Shown here piece by piece: positions 26,735 through 36,503 of a DNA stretch of 64,000 bases. Each line of letters starts with the position of its first letter. Within the stretch, counting starts at the first letter, position 1. Made by a program: the position numbers and the translations under genes. The notes under the pieces were generated by a model. The model worked only from the letters and a program-made list of their open reading frames with translations, did not search any database and was not told where the DNA came from. This DNA is from Variovorax paradoxus. GTDB taxonomy: Bacteria > Pseudomonadota > Gammaproteobacteria > Burkholderiales > Burkholderiaceae_C. The stretch is taken from positions 930,001-994,000 of the forward strand of contig NZ_CP045644.1 in assembly GCF_009498455.1 (NCBI RefSeq). The letters run 5' to 3'.

Positions 26735-27768
26735 GGGCTCACATCCTTCAGCACGGCGAGCTGCTCGGCGTAGCCGTTCTCCAGCCGCTGCAGCCGCGCC
26801 TGGCGCGCCGCGTCGTTGACCCACTGCGCGGTCTTCGCGTTCTGCATGGCAAGCTGATAGGCCAGCTTGGCGGCAGGCAGCAGCGAGGTGTTGTCGGCGG
26901 CGACGAAGCCCGCGAGGTCGTGCAGCGACTTGAGCACCCCGCGCTCGGCGTCACCGCGCGGACCCTTGCCGCGGCCGTAGGCGACCAGGAAGGCCTGCAC
27001 GCGCTGGCGCAGCTCGGGTGGGTATTCGCGGCGTACGACGATCTGGGCGTGCGGGATCAGCTCCGACTCCCACAGCACCTGCAGCCGCTGCGCCTCGGCC
27101 GGAAAGCGGGCCTTGAAGCGCTCGAAGTCGGCGGAGTTGTTGGTGGCGACATCGGCCTCGTTGTTGGCCACGGCCAGCGCGTTGGCCTGGTGCGTGCCGA
27201 CGACTTCGCTGAGGAAGCGCGTCTCCATGACGATGTGGTTCGGCAGGAAGAACTGCAGCTGCGGCACGATGAAGCCCGACACCGACTGCCGCTCGCCGCG
27301 CGCGATGCGCCAGCGTTCGGGCTGGTCGATCAATTCCTTCAAGGTGTTGAACGGCGGCGTCTTGCGCGCGAGCAGCAGGCCGCGGTAGCCGGGCAGGCCG
27401 TCGTGCCGCACGACCTGGGCCACGACCTTCATGCGCTTCTGGCTCACGGCATCGAGCGCCATCTTTCCCGACAGGAACGCCATGTCGACTTCGCCGCGCT
27501 GGATGGCGTGCTCCAGTGCTTCGTACGAATTGACCGAGAGCACGCTCACCGGCCGCTGGATGGCGCGGCTGAGTTCGGCCAGCAGCGGGTCCCAGTCGCT
27601 GCGCGACTCGAAGGCGCCGCCGAGCGGCAGGATGCCGAAACGCACCGGCGCGTCCGGTGCGGGGGGCGCCTGCGCCGCAGCCAGCAGCGGCAGCCCCACG
27701 GCCAGGGCCAGGGCCGCACGGCGGCCGGTGTCGAGGAAATTGCCGAAACGACGCAAGAAGGCGTGCAT
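26731..27768 (-). CDS. PhnD-like periplasmic substrate-binding protein (first of pair)
   Basis: This 345-aa paralogue of the next gene has an N-terminal signal (RRAALALAVGLPLLAAAQA) and the same blocks: RFGILPLGGAFESR, EVDMAFLSGKMALDAV, EADVATNNSADF. The ATG at 27768 was chosen for the signal peptide; no good Shine-Dalgarno is visible, and starts further upstream are possible. It is transcribed divergently from a hybrid histidine kinase 160 bp away and overlaps its paralogue by 4 nt. Confidence 0.82.
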   Translation of the reverse strand: MHAFLRRFGNFLDTGRRAALALAVGLPLLAAAQAPPAPDAPVRFGILPLGGAFESRSDWDPLLAELSRAIQRPVSVLSVNSYEALEHAIQRGEVDMAFLSGKMALDAVSQKRMKVVAQVVRHDGLPGYRGLLLARKTPPFNTLKELIDQPERWRIARGERQSVSGFIVPQLQFFLPNHIVMETRFLSEVVGTHQANALAVANNEADVATNNSADFERFKARFPAEAQRLQVLWESELIPHAQIVVRREYPPELRQRVQAFLVAYGRGKGPRGDAERGVLKSLHDLAGFVAADNTSLLPAAKLAYQLAMQNAKTAQWVNDAARQARLQRLENGYAEQLAVLKDVSP

Positions 27769-27932
27769 GGGAGGAGCGGATGACACGGGGCCCGCGGCGA
27801 GCCGGCGGGGTCTGACAGGGGCGACGCGGACGCCATTACATCCCAAATGCGAGTCTTTCCCGTGATGTTTTTCCGGTCTTCCCTGTTCGGGGCCGCGGCC
27901 CTAAGCTCGCCCCCCATGTGCTCAAGGCCTTC

Positions 27933-29837
27933 ATGAACTGGAACTTCCGCCTCCTGCGCGGGCTGGCCCGCCTCACCTTCGCCCAGCAGCTGATCCTGCT
28001 GGCGCTGGTGCCGGCGACGGCGGCCACGCTGGTGGCCATCGCGGTGCTCACGCGCCAGCACCTGGGCAACCTCACCGAGCTGATGCGCGCCAACGCGCAG
28101 ACGGTGGCGCTGCAGGTGGCCACGGTGGCGCAGGCCCCGCTGGCGCGCATGGACCGCCGCGCGCTGGCGCGCACCGCGCAGACGGGCACCTACCAGCCGC
28201 ACGTGCAGCAGGTGCAGATCTGGACCGAGGACGGCGAGATCGTCGCCAACTCCGAAACCGTCGACCGCCGCCGCGGCGAGGGCCTGCAGGTGGTGGTGCC
28301 GATCGTCAGCGACGACGGCCGGCACAACGGCAAGGTGATGGTCGAGATCGGCCTGGACGCGGTGCAGAGCGCGCGGCGCTCGGTGTGGATCAACGTGGCG
28401 CTGGTGCTGGCCGTGAGCCTGCTGGGCGTGGGGCTGGCGGGCTGGTGGGCGGCGCGCCGCATCAGCGAGCCGATCCGTGCGCTCGGTGCGGCGGTCGACC
28501 GGCTCGGCGCGGGCGAAGACGCGAGCGTGGCCATCGAAGGCACCTCGGAGGTGCGCCACCTGCAGCATGGCTTCAACCAGGCGGCGCGCGCGCTCGCCGA
28601 AAGCCACCGGCTGCTGCAAAGCCGCATCAACGAAGCCACGGCCGAACTGGCGCGCAAGAACCAGCTGCTCGAAGTGGCCAGCCAGGCCAAGACGCGGCTG
28701 CTGGCCGCCGCCAGCCACGACCTGCGCCAGCCGCTGCATGCGCTCACGCTGTTCTCCGACGGGCTGGCCAACGGCGAGACCGACCCGGTGAAGCTGCAGC
28801 GCATCGGCCACATCCGCGAGTGCGTGGATTCGCTCGACCGGTTGTTCTCGGAACTGCTCAACCTGTCGCAGCTCGACGCCGGCGTGCTGCAGCCGCAGTG
28901 GGCCGACTTTCCGCTCGACAGCCTGTTCGACGAGATCAGCCGCAACTTCCGCCCCGTGGCCGAGCAGCAGGGCCTACGGCTGGTGGTGCGCAAGACCGAG
29001 CTGTGGGTGCGCTGCGACTACGTGATGCTGTCGCGCATCCTCAACAACCTGGTGTCGAACTCGCTGCGCCACACGGTCGAGGGCGGCGTGCTGATCGGCG
29101 CGCGCGCACGCGGCAAGGGCGTGCGCATCGACGTGGTCGACACCGGCGTGGGCATTGCCGCACAGCACCAGGCGCGGGTGTTCGAGGAGTTCTACCAGGT
29201 CGAGCCCGCCGGCCGCGGCAACGCGTCCGGCGGTCCGCGCGGCATGGGCCTGGGGCTGGCCACGGTGCAGCGGCTGGCCGAGCTGCTGAACACGCGCGTC
29301 GAACTCAGCTCGCGCCTGCACAAGGGCACCTGCGTGCGCGTGCAGGTGCGCGCCGCGCCCGCCGCGCTGCCGGCGCCGGTGGCACCGACGCCCACGCTCG
29401 CCACCACCGTCGACGACAACAGCGACAGCCTCGCGGACCTGCGCATCCTCGTGATCGACGACGAGCGCACGATCCTCGAAGGCCTGAGCGTGGTGCTGTC
29501 CAACTGGGGCGCCACGGTGCTGGCCGCGCAGACGCGCGCCGAGGCGCTGGCGCTGGCCGATGGCTGGGACACGCCGCCCGACGTGGTGGTGAGCGACCTG
29601 CTGCTGCAGGGCGGCGACAACGGCCTGGACGTGATCGCCGCGCTCGAGCGCCACCCCAACGGCATCGGCCCCGGCACCGCGCGCCTGCTGGTCACCGGTG
29701 AAACCAAGCCCGACCGCCTGCGCGAGGTGGCCGCTGCCGGCATCGCCGTGCTCTACAAGCCGGTGTCGCCGCGCGTGCTGCGCCAGGCGATCCAGGCGCA
29801 GCGCACGGCCGCGCTGTCGATGGCCGCGGGCCTCTGA
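27933..29837 (+). CDS. Hybrid sensor histidine kinase / response regulator (first)
   Basis: This 634-aa inner-membrane protein has two membrane segments flanking a periplasmic region (about residues 14-40 and 145-170), HAMP, a HisKA domain with phosphoacceptor His262 (AAASHDLRQPLHAL), HATPase (DTGVGI; GMGLGLATV) and a C-terminal receiver with Asp555 (VVSDLLLQ). There is no DNA-binding output, so it must pass phosphate on or act allosterically. An in-frame GTG five codons earlier is an alternative start. It is divergent from two PhnD-like binding proteins, which may be its ligand-sensing partners. Confidence 0.9.
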   Translation: MNWNFRLLRGLARLTFAQQLILLALVPATAATLVAIAVLTRQHLGNLTELMRANAQTVALQVATVAQAPLARMDRRALARTAQTGTYQPHVQQVQIWTEDGEIVANSETVDRRRGEGLQVVVPIVSDDGRHNGKVMVEIGLDAVQSARRSVWINVALVLAVSLLGVGLAGWWAARRISEPIRALGAAVDRLGAGEDASVAIEGTSEVRHLQHGFNQAARALAESHRLLQSRINEATAELARKNQLLEVASQAKTRLLAAASHDLRQPLHALTLFSDGLANGETDPVKLQRIGHIRECVDSLDRLFSELLNLSQLDAGVLQPQWADFPLDSLFDEISRNFRPVAEQQGLRLVVRKTELWVRCDYVMLSRILNNLVSNSLRHTVEGGVLIGARARGKGVRIDVVDTGVGIAAQHQARVFEEFYQVEPAGRGNASGGPRGMGLGLATVQRLAELLNTRVELSSRLHKGTCVRVQVRAAPAALPAPVAPTPTLATTVDDNSDSLADLRILVIDDERTILEGLSVVLSNWGATVLAAQTRAEALALADGWDTPPDVVVSDLLLQGGDNGLDVIAALERHPNGIGPGTARLLVTGETKPDRLREVAAAGIAVLYKPVSPRVLRQAIQAQRTAALSMAAGL

Positions 29838-30019
29838 CAACGGTACCTTTCCTGTAGGCGCCGGGTAGTGCGTCGGACATAGGCCAAGCAGCCGCTGCGG
29901 TGTGATCTTCCTCACATGCGCAGGCCGTCGCGCACGCGGGCATAAGCCCTCCGCCTTATCGCGGGAAACAGGGCGCGTCCTTACATTGGACCATTGCCCC
30001 TCGCTGCACAAAGCAGTCC
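29838..30019. other. Intergenic region before the second binding protein/kinase operon
   Basis: About 180 bp between the two kinase units. It should hold the promoter of the 30020 gene; I see no confident promoter boxes or terminator. Confidence 0.3.
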
Positions 30020-31078
30020 ATGTCCGCCGCCGAGAACCTCCCCATTCCGCTTTTCTCCGGAAGAGTGCACTGCGCTGTCCACGCCCTGCTGGCCTGCGGC
30101 CTCGTGCTGTGCTTCGCCGCCGCCGCGCCACGCGTTGCAGCGGCGGCCACGCTGACGGTGCTCGTCGGCGACGACCAGGCCGCGTCAGCGGAGTTCGTGC
30201 AGCAGCTGCGCACCGACCAGTCGGCCGCCGGCAAGTTCGAACTCGTGCGCATCGGGCCCGGCGCCACGACCACTGAACCGGCCAGCGCCGACACCGAGCC
30301 TGCGGCCAACACCGGCGTGCGCACGCGCAGCCTGCGCACCGCCGGCGATGCGGGCCTCACCGTGGCGGTCGGCACTGCCGCCGCGCGCGCCGCCCTCGAG
30401 CGGCCCAGCACAGAGCCGCTGGTGCTCGCGATGCTGAGCCGGCTCGACTACGAGACCCTGAAGGCCGCCAGCCCCGCCGCCCTGCGGCGCGGCGACCGGC
30501 GCGTGGGTGTGCTGCTGCGCGACCCGGCCATGGCCGACCAGCTCGCGCTGGTGAACGCCGTGCTGCCGCAGAAGCGCCGCCTGGGCGTCATCGCCACGCC
30601 CGAATCCGAACCGCTGGTGCGCGAGCTGCAGCGCGCCGCGCAGAACGCCAACCCGCCCTGGGACCTGCAGGTCGAGATCGCGCCCGACGCCCGCTCGCTG
30701 GCCGCCGCGCTGCGCGCCCTCGTGCCGCGCAGCGACGCCCTCATGGTGCTGCCCGACCTGATCGGCGACAGCCAGGCTGCCACGCTCTCGGTGCTGCATG
30801 CGGGCGCCGGCGCGGGCCTGCCGGTGTTCGGCGCCAGCGAGGGGCTGGTGCGCTCGGGCGGCCTGGCGGCGGCGGTCTCCACGCCCGGCCAGCTGGCCCA
30901 GCAGGCGCGCCAGCTCGGGCAGAAGGTGGCCAGCGCAGGAAGTGCCGGCAACAGCAGCCCGCTGGTGGAGGCGGCCACGCCGGCCACCGTGCGGATCAAC
31001 GCGACCGTGGCACGCGGGCTCGGCCTGCGTCCGCCGGAGGAACGGGAGCTCACCGAACGACTCGCCGCCCCGCGATGA
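30020..31078 (+). CDS. ABC-type substrate-binding protein (TrpX-like family)
   Basis: This 352-aa protein has a signal segment (LLACGLVLCFAAAAPRVAAA) and a two-lobed binding fold with LGVIATPESEPLVREL, DALMVLPDLIGDS and LPVFGASEGLVRSGGLAA, typical of the ABC_sub_bind family. No transporter genes are adjacent. Its stop overlaps the ATG of the next hybrid kinase (ATGA), indicating that it is a dedicated sensor subunit. Confidence 0.82.
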   Translation: MSAAENLPIPLFSGRVHCAVHALLACGLVLCFAAAAPRVAAAATLTVLVGDDQAASAEFVQQLRTDQSAAGKFELVRIGPGATTTEPASADTEPAANTGVRTRSLRTAGDAGLTVAVGTAAARAALERPSTEPLVLAMLSRLDYETLKAASPAALRRGDRRVGVLLRDPAMADQLALVNAVLPQKRRLGVIATPESEPLVRELQRAAQNANPPWDLQVEIAPDARSLAAALRALVPRSDALMVLPDLIGDSQAATLSVLHAGAGAGLPVFGASEGLVRSGGLAAAVSTPGQLAQQARQLGQKVASAGSAGNSSPLVEAATPATVRINATVARGLGLRPPEERELTERLAAPR

Positions 31079-33069
31079 GCACCACGCCGGTCCCCCCGAG
31101 CCCGCTGTCCCGTCCGACGGCGGAGGGAGCGGCCACGGCGACCGAACCGCCATCGCCTCCGCCGCCACCGCCACCGACCACCACGTCGCTCGTCGTGCGC
31201 GGCAACCTGCAGCGCGACCTGTTCCGCCTGGGCGTCGTGCCTTGCGCGGCGGTGGCGCTGGCGCTCACCGGCTGGTTCACGCACAACCGCCTGCAGACGC
31301 TCGAAGCCGCCTTCGACGCCGAAGGCCAGGCCGTCGCGAAGCAGGTGGCGGCGATGTCCGACCTGAGCCTCTACGCGGGCGACCTGCCGGCGCTTCAGAA
31401 CGTGGCCTCGGCGGCGCTGCGCGGCGGGCAGGTGACGCGCGTGGAGATCAGCAACAGCGCGGGCGTGTACGTCACGGCCGGGCCGAAGAACGAGTCGCTC
31501 GCGCAGCTGCGCATGTTCAGCGCGCCGGTCACGCTGCGCGAAGCCTCGCGCGCCAGCGCCTTCGCGCCGGCCGGCTCCACCACGGCGGGCGACACGCCCA
31601 TCGGGCTGGTGCAGACCTTCCGCGACACCACCGCCTACACGCACGAGCGCAGCCGCTCGCTCATGGCCGGCATCGGCATCGCGCTGGTCGCGCTGCTCGC
31701 GGCGTGGGCGTCGGTGCGCCACATGGCGCGCACGGTGGCACGGCCGCTGCGGCGCGTGTCGCGCACGGTGGCGGCGCTGGAGGCTGGCCACTTCGAGGTG
31801 CGCTGCGGCGTGGTCGAAGGCGGCACGCGCGGCACGCACGAGCTGGCCGTGCTCGCGCACGACATCGACCGCCTCGCCGAGCGCCTGCAATACAACCGCC
31901 AGGTCAGCGAAGAACGCGTGCGCGAAGCCACCGCCGTCGCGCTGCAGCGCATGGCCGAGGCCGAGCAAGCGGCGCTGTCGCGTGCACGCTTTCTGGCCGC
32001 CGCGAGCCACGACCTGCGCCAGCCGCTGCATGCCATGGGCCTGTTCATCGACGGCCTGCTGCCCAGCGCCACCGAGGCCCAGCGCCCGGCTGTGCTGCGG
32101 CTGCAGGAGAGCACCGGCTTCATGGGCGTGCTGCTCGACGACCTGCTCGAAATTTCGCGCCTCGACGCGCAGGTGCTCACGCCCGCCATCACGCGCGTCT
32201 CGCTGGCTGCGCTGTTCGACCAGCTCGACGCGCAGCACGCGCCCGCCGCCAGCGCCGCGCAGGTGCGGCTGCACTGGCGCGACCGCGGCCTGGCGGTGCG
32301 CAGCGACGCGGCGATGGTGCAGCGCATCGTCGGCAACCTCGTGGCCAACGCGCTGCGCCACGCGCCCGAAGGCGGCACCGTGCTCGTGGCCGCGCGGCGC
32401 AGCCGGGCCGGCGTGCGCATCGAGGTGCGCGACAACGGCGTGGGCATCGCGCCCATCCACCAGGGCCGCATCTTCGAAGAGTTCTACCAGGTGGCCAACA
32501 CCGAGCGCGACCGCCGCCGCGGCTTCGGCCTGGGCCTGGCGATCTGCGCGCGCATCGCCTCCTTGCTCGGCACCCGCATCACCGTGCGCTCGGCGCTGCA
32601 GGCCGGCAGCACCTTCGCGTTCACGCTGCCCCCCGCGCGCAAGGCCGACCTCGCGCCGACCGAGCCCGCACTGGTCGCATCCGCGCCGCTGGCAGGCCTG
32701 CGCTGCCTCGTGGTGGACGACGACCCCGCCATCCTCGACGGCACGCACGCGCTGCTCACGCAATGGGGTTGCGAGGTCGAATGCGTCACCACCGGCGCCG
32801 AAGCGCTCGCGCGGCTGGGCACCGGCGACATCGTCTACGACGCCGTGCTGTGCGACCTGCAACTGGCCGGCGACGCCGACGGCGTGGAAGTGATCGACGC
32901 CGCCCGCCGCCTGCAGCCCGACGCGCTCGCCGTGCTGGTGTCGGGCGCCACCGGGCCCGAAGTGCTGCAGCGGCTGCGCCAGGGCGGCGTGACGCTGTTG
33001 ACCAAACCGGTGGCGCCGGCCAAGCTGCGCGCACTGCTCACCACGCGGCGCCACGCGCCCGGCGCCTGA
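31075..33069 (+). CDS. Hybrid sensor histidine kinase / response regulator (second)
   Basis: This 664-aa protein has a Pro-rich N-terminus, two membrane segments (about 52-70 and 198-217), HAMP, HisKA with His312 (AAASHDLRQPLHAM), HATPase (DNGVGIAP; GFGLGLAI) and a receiver with Asp594 (AVLCDLQLAGD). It shares the H-box and layout of the kinase at 27933 and is probably a paralogue. It is coupled to the binding protein upstream by a 4-nt overlap. No output regulator is nearby. Confidence 0.9.
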   Translation: MSTTPVPPSPLSRPTAEGAATATEPPSPPPPPPPTTTSLVVRGNLQRDLFRLGVVPCAAVALALTGWFTHNRLQTLEAAFDAEGQAVAKQVAAMSDLSLYAGDLPALQNVASAALRGGQVTRVEISNSAGVYVTAGPKNESLAQLRMFSAPVTLREASRASAFAPAGSTTAGDTPIGLVQTFRDTTAYTHERSRSLMAGIGIALVALLAAWASVRHMARTVARPLRRVSRTVAALEAGHFEVRCGVVEGGTRGTHELAVLAHDIDRLAERLQYNRQVSEERVREATAVALQRMAEAEQAALSRARFLAAASHDLRQPLHAMGLFIDGLLPSATEAQRPAVLRLQESTGFMGVLLDDLLEISRLDAQVLTPAITRVSLAALFDQLDAQHAPAASAAQVRLHWRDRGLAVRSDAAMVQRIVGNLVANALRHAPEGGTVLVAARRSRAGVRIEVRDNGVGIAPIHQGRIFEEFYQVANTERDRRRGFGLGLAICARIASLLGTRITVRSALQAGSTFAFTLPPARKADLAPTEPALVASAPLAGLRCLVVDDDPAILDGTHALLTQWGCEVECVTTGAEALARLGTGDIVYDAVLCDLQLAGDADGVEVIDAARRLQPDALAVLVSGATGPEVLQRLRQGGVTLLTKPVAPAKLRALLTTRRHAPGA

Positions 33070-33075
33070 ACCGTC

Positions 33076-33864
33076 ATGACCCCTGCCGTCGACCTGAAAA
33101 ACGTCCGCCCGTTCGTCGCCACGCCCTGCCACAGCGGCGCAGTCGGCACCGAGTGCGTGCGCAGCCTGCTCGGCCTGGTCAACCTCGCGTGGACCCACGG
33201 CTTTGCGATGCAGACGCGCTTTCTCGATGGCGACAGCCTCGTCACGCGCGCCCGCAACCGGCTGGCCGCCGAGTTCCTGGCCGACACGCGCTGGACGCAC
33301 CTGTTCTGGATCGATGCCGACATCGGCTTCGAGCCCGAGGCTGCGCTGCGGCTGCTCACGGCGGGCCGCGACGTGGTGGCCGGCGTGTACCCGCACAAGA
33401 GCGACGGCTGGCCGGACGGCGGCCTGCGCGCGCCGCTGCCGGCCGGCGCCACGCGCGCGGACTTCGAGGCGCTGCATGCGGCGTTTCCGGTCAACCTGAA
33501 CGATGCGCGCGACGCGGGCGCGCGCGTCGATGCCGATGGTTTTCTCGAAGTGCTCGATGCGCCCACCGGCTTCATGCTGATCGCACGCCGCGTGCTTGAG
33601 CAGATGGCGCAGGCGCTGCCCGAGCTGCGCTACATGCCCGACCGCATGGACGACCCGGTCGTTGCGGCGCGCCCGCACTACCGTTTCTTCGACGTGTTTG
33701 CCGAGCCGAACAACGGCCGCTACCTCAGCGAGGACTACGGCTTCTGCCGCCGCTGGCAGTCGATCGGCGGACGCGTGCATGTCGACACGCGCTCGCAGCT
33801 GTCGCACCAGGGCCTGCGCACCTATCGCGGCGACTTTGCGAGGACGCTGGGGTTGGGCGGCTGA
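33076..33864 (+). CDS. Glycosyltransferase-like protein (GT-A fold, DxD-type)
   Basis: This 262-aa protein has a nucleotide-sugar-type core with SLVTRARNRLAAEFL and FWIDADIGFEP, where DAD takes the place of the DxD metal site. GFCRRWQSIGG follows near the end. It resembles small prophage or LPS-type glycosyltransferases. Acceptor and donor are unknown. It follows the hybrid kinase by 6 nt, and its 3' end overlaps the converging glycosyltransferase by 43 nt. Confidence 0.65.
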   Translation: MTPAVDLKNVRPFVATPCHSGAVGTECVRSLLGLVNLAWTHGFAMQTRFLDGDSLVTRARNRLAAEFLADTRWTHLFWIDADIGFEPEAALRLLTAGRDVVAGVYPHKSDGWPDGGLRAPLPAGATRADFEALHAAFPVNLNDARDAGARVDADGFLEVLDAPTGFMLIARRVLEQMAQALPELRYMPDRMDDPVVAARPHYRFFDVFAEPNNGRYLSEDYGFCRRWQSIGGRVHVDTRSQLSHQGLRTYRGDFARTLGLGG

Positions 33865-35576
33865 GCCGCTTCCTGCAGGTCGGGCGGCAAGGTGCTGCGG
33901 TCGTAGTCGCGGTCTGGCGCGATGCGCATCAGCTGCCGGCCCGGCCCTTCTTCCGCGAGGTAGTCGTAGCCGATCGATTGGAACTGCCGCGCCGGATCGA
34001 GCCGCGTGTAGAGGTCGCGCCGCGCTATGCGGTCCGCGTGCCGGATGCTCTTCAGGTGGTAAAGCCGGTAACGGCTGTAGAACATCAGGCCGTGGCGCTG
34101 CGCGTCGTCGGGCAGCCATGTGCCGTGCAGCGCAGCGCTCTGGTCGAACGCGATCTGCTGCGGTAAGCGGAACAGCCGCGCGCGCGACTTGCGCCCCCAC
34201 GGGCCGTCGATGCGCCAGGCGTCGGGCGAGTTCCAGAGCTCGCAGGACACGAGCGACAGGCTGGCGAGCTGGTGGTCAGGCAGCGAATCGACGGTGGCAT
34301 GCAGGTGATGCAGAAACAGCTGTTCGTAGCGCTCGTCGGCATCGCACACCAGCACCCAGCCCGCGCCGTGGCGGCGTGCCGCTTCGAGCAGGCGGCGCTT
34401 GTTCCCGTTCTCGCGCCAGACGTGCGCGCCGTCGTCGCGCGGTGGGTTCGACAGCAGCTCCAGCAGCATCGGTTCGCGCCGCAGGATCTCGGCGGTGCCG
34501 TCGGTCGAGCCGTCGTCGAGCGCGACGATGCCGTCCACGTGGCCGCGCAGGTGGTCGAGGCAGCCGGGCAGATAGCGCGCTTCGTTGCGCACCTGCATCA
34601 CGCAGACGATGCGCAATCGCGACGTGAGATGCGGTGCGACCGGCGGGTTCGCGCACGACGGGCAATGGAAGACGCTGGCTTCGTGGTGCAGCAGGCGCGC
34701 GCAGACCTCGCACTGGCGGCGCGAGCCCATCGGCACCACAGGCGCATTGACCAGCCAGGTCGGTGCTTCGGCAGACCATGCGCCGGCGCCGTCGTCACGC
34801 GCAATGCGATGGAAGTCGCGGCCCCATTCGGCATTGCCCGCGCGCGCCTCATGCGGCGTACTTCTGATCCAGTCGACATCGCGATCGAACTGCTCGCCGC
34901 CCGTGCGCGTCTCGTCCGACAGGTGCAGCAGGTGCGCGTCCGGACAGGCCAGCAGCTGCCAGCCCGCCATCTCGAGGCGCACGCGCAGGTTGTCGTCGTC
35001 GCCACCCCACTCTTCAAACGATTCGTCGTAGCCGTTCACCGCATCGAAGGCTTCCCGCGCGCAACACAGCGAACCGTAGAAGGTCTGCAGCAGCAGCTCG
35101 GGCGGCACCTGACGTGCGAAGGCAGCTTCGAGTGTGTCTGTGAGCTCATCGAAGCGCGCGAAACCGACGCGGCCCACCGCCACGCCGCGCGCGTGCCCCA
35201 TCGCCGCTTGCAGCAGCAGACCTGGCGCATCGCCCGCGTAAGCGGACTCGGGCGAATGGACCAGCACGAAGCGCCCCGCGCTGCAGCGCACACCGGCGTT
35301 GATGGCCTTGCACGGCGGGCGCCATGCATGCGCAACGTCGTTCACGAGCACCTTCCAGCGGATCTGCGGAAAGCGCGCGACCAGCGCCAACACGCCGGCT
35401 TCCTCGCCGGGTTCGTCAAGCGCGAGCACGACCTCGATGCCCGGTCGCGCCCAATACCCTGCATTCATCGGCAACACGCGCTCGAACTCGGCCAGCTTGC
35501 GGTAGAAAGGCAGCACGACGCTGAGCCACGGGCGGCCCGTGTCAGCCCCCCCACCTTCCGACGTCATGATGTTCAC
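33822..35576 (-). CDS. Two-domain family 2 glycosyltransferase with central zinc ribbon
   Basis: This 584-aa protein has two GT2-type modules. The first (about 15-235; SVVLPFYRKL, then EEWGGDDDNLRVRLEMAGW) and the second (about 320-560; VMQVRNEARYLPGCLDHL, DDGSTDG at 354-360, and VCDADERY) are joined by a CxxC...CxxC ribbon (Cys289/292 and 305/308). The second domain resembles glycosyltransferases that act on distant surface glycans. The product is probably cytoplasmic, with an unknown substrate. It is flanked by two other glycosyltransferase genes. Confidence 0.8.
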   Translation of the reverse strand: MNIMTSEGGGADTGRPWLSVVLPFYRKLAEFERVLPMNAGYWARPGIEVVLALDEPGEEAGVLALVARFPQIRWKVLVNDVAHAWRPPCKAINAGVRCSAGRFVLVHSPESAYAGDAPGLLLQAAMGHARGVAVGRVGFARFDELTDTLEAAFARQVPPELLLQTFYGSLCCAREAFDAVNGYDESFEEWGGDDDNLRVRLEMAGWQLLACPDAHLLHLSDETRTGGEQFDRDVDWIRSTPHEARAGNAEWGRDFHRIARDDGAGAWSAEAPTWLVNAPVVPMGSRRQCEVCARLLHHEASVFHCPSCANPPVAPHLTSRLRIVCVMQVRNEARYLPGCLDHLRGHVDGIVALDDGSTDGTAEILRREPMLLELLSNPPRDDGAHVWRENGNKRRLLEAARRHGAGWVLVCDADERYEQLFLHHLHATVDSLPDHQLASLSLVSCELWNSPDAWRIDGPWGRKSRARLFRLPQQIAFDQSAALHGTWLPDDAQRHGLMFYSRYRLYHLKSIRHADRIARRDLYTRLDPARQFQSIGYDYLAEEGPGRQLMRIAPDRDYDRSTLPPDLQEAAQPPNPSVLAKSPR

Positions 35577-35614
35577 TGCATCGCTCCCTCAGCGATGAAG
35601 CACCGGAGATGCCC

Positions 35615-36490
35615 ATGCAAGGCTGCTACATCAACCTCGCTCGCAGCACCGATCGCCGCGCCGCGATGGAAGCGCAGTTGCGCCGGCTCGGTCTGACAAC
35701 CGTGGAACGTTATCCGGCGTTCGATACGGACATGGTCGCCCCTGCTCGGCACGACCGCAATGTCCTCACGCCGGGCGAGCGTGCCTGCTTTTTCTCCCAC
35801 GCCGAGGCCGTGACGCTGGCGAACCCCGCCGAGATGCTGCTGGTGCTCGAAGACGACGCGCAGCTCAGCGAGGCCCTGCCCGCCGTGCTGCGCAGCGGCG
35901 CATTCGCACAGCTCGAAGCCGACGGCTGCGACATCGCGTTCCTTGAATGCCAGCCCGTGACCTCGACGCAGCATCTGCTCGCGCTCTGGCAGAGCCTGCA
36001 ACGGCGACTGCCGCCGCGAGGCAGCAACGCGCCGCGCCATGCGCTGACGGGCATCGACTTCCTCGATGCGCGCACGCTCTACAACTGGGGCGCGGTCGCC
36101 TACCTCGTGACGCCCAAGGGCCTGCGCGTGCTGCCTGCGTTGCTGAAGGAAGCGCTTGCGAGCGGGCCCTTGCAACCGTACGACCTGACGCTGGGCAGCC
36201 TGCTGCGCGAGGGCCGCCTGCAAGGCACGGTGCTTTCGCCCTTCCTCGCCACGCCAGCGCTGGGCAGCCATGCCGACAGCACCCTCGGCTGCCCCTCGGA
36301 ATCGGCGGCGCACGATGTGCTGGGGGGCGCGCTGCGGCGCTTGTTCTTCGCGGGTCCGCTCGACGGCCTCGACACGCAGGTTGCCGCGTGGCGGCACGCA
36401 CCGCTCACCGACGACCCGCAGCTGCGGCTGCTCGCGGACCTGATGGCGCAACTCTTCGTGCTCACGGCCCGCGATCACGCGCCGCGCTGA
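35615..36490 (+). CDS. Glycosyltransferase family 25 protein
   Basis: This 291-aa protein opens with CYINLARSTDRRAAMEAQL, the GT25 signature, and has LTPGERACFFSHAEA, VLEDDA and YNWGAVAYLVTPKG. GT25 enzymes (LgtB/LpsA-like) add galactose or glucose to lipooligosaccharide. The ATG at 35615 has GGAG six bases upstream; an ATG two codons before is too close to it. The gene is divergent from the two-domain glycosyltransferase. Confidence 0.87.
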   Translation: MQGCYINLARSTDRRAAMEAQLRRLGLTTVERYPAFDTDMVAPARHDRNVLTPGERACFFSHAEAVTLANPAEMLLVLEDDAQLSEALPAVLRSGAFAQLEADGCDIAFLECQPVTSTQHLLALWQSLQRRLPPRGSNAPRHALTGIDFLDARTLYNWGAVAYLVTPKGLRVLPALLKEALASGPLQPYDLTLGSLLREGRLQGTVLSPFLATPALGSHADSTLGCPSESAAHDVLGGALRRLFFAGPLDGLDTQVAAWRHAPLTDDPQLRLLADLMAQLFVLTARDHAPR

Positions 36491-36503
36491 CACGCCTTCA
36501 ATC

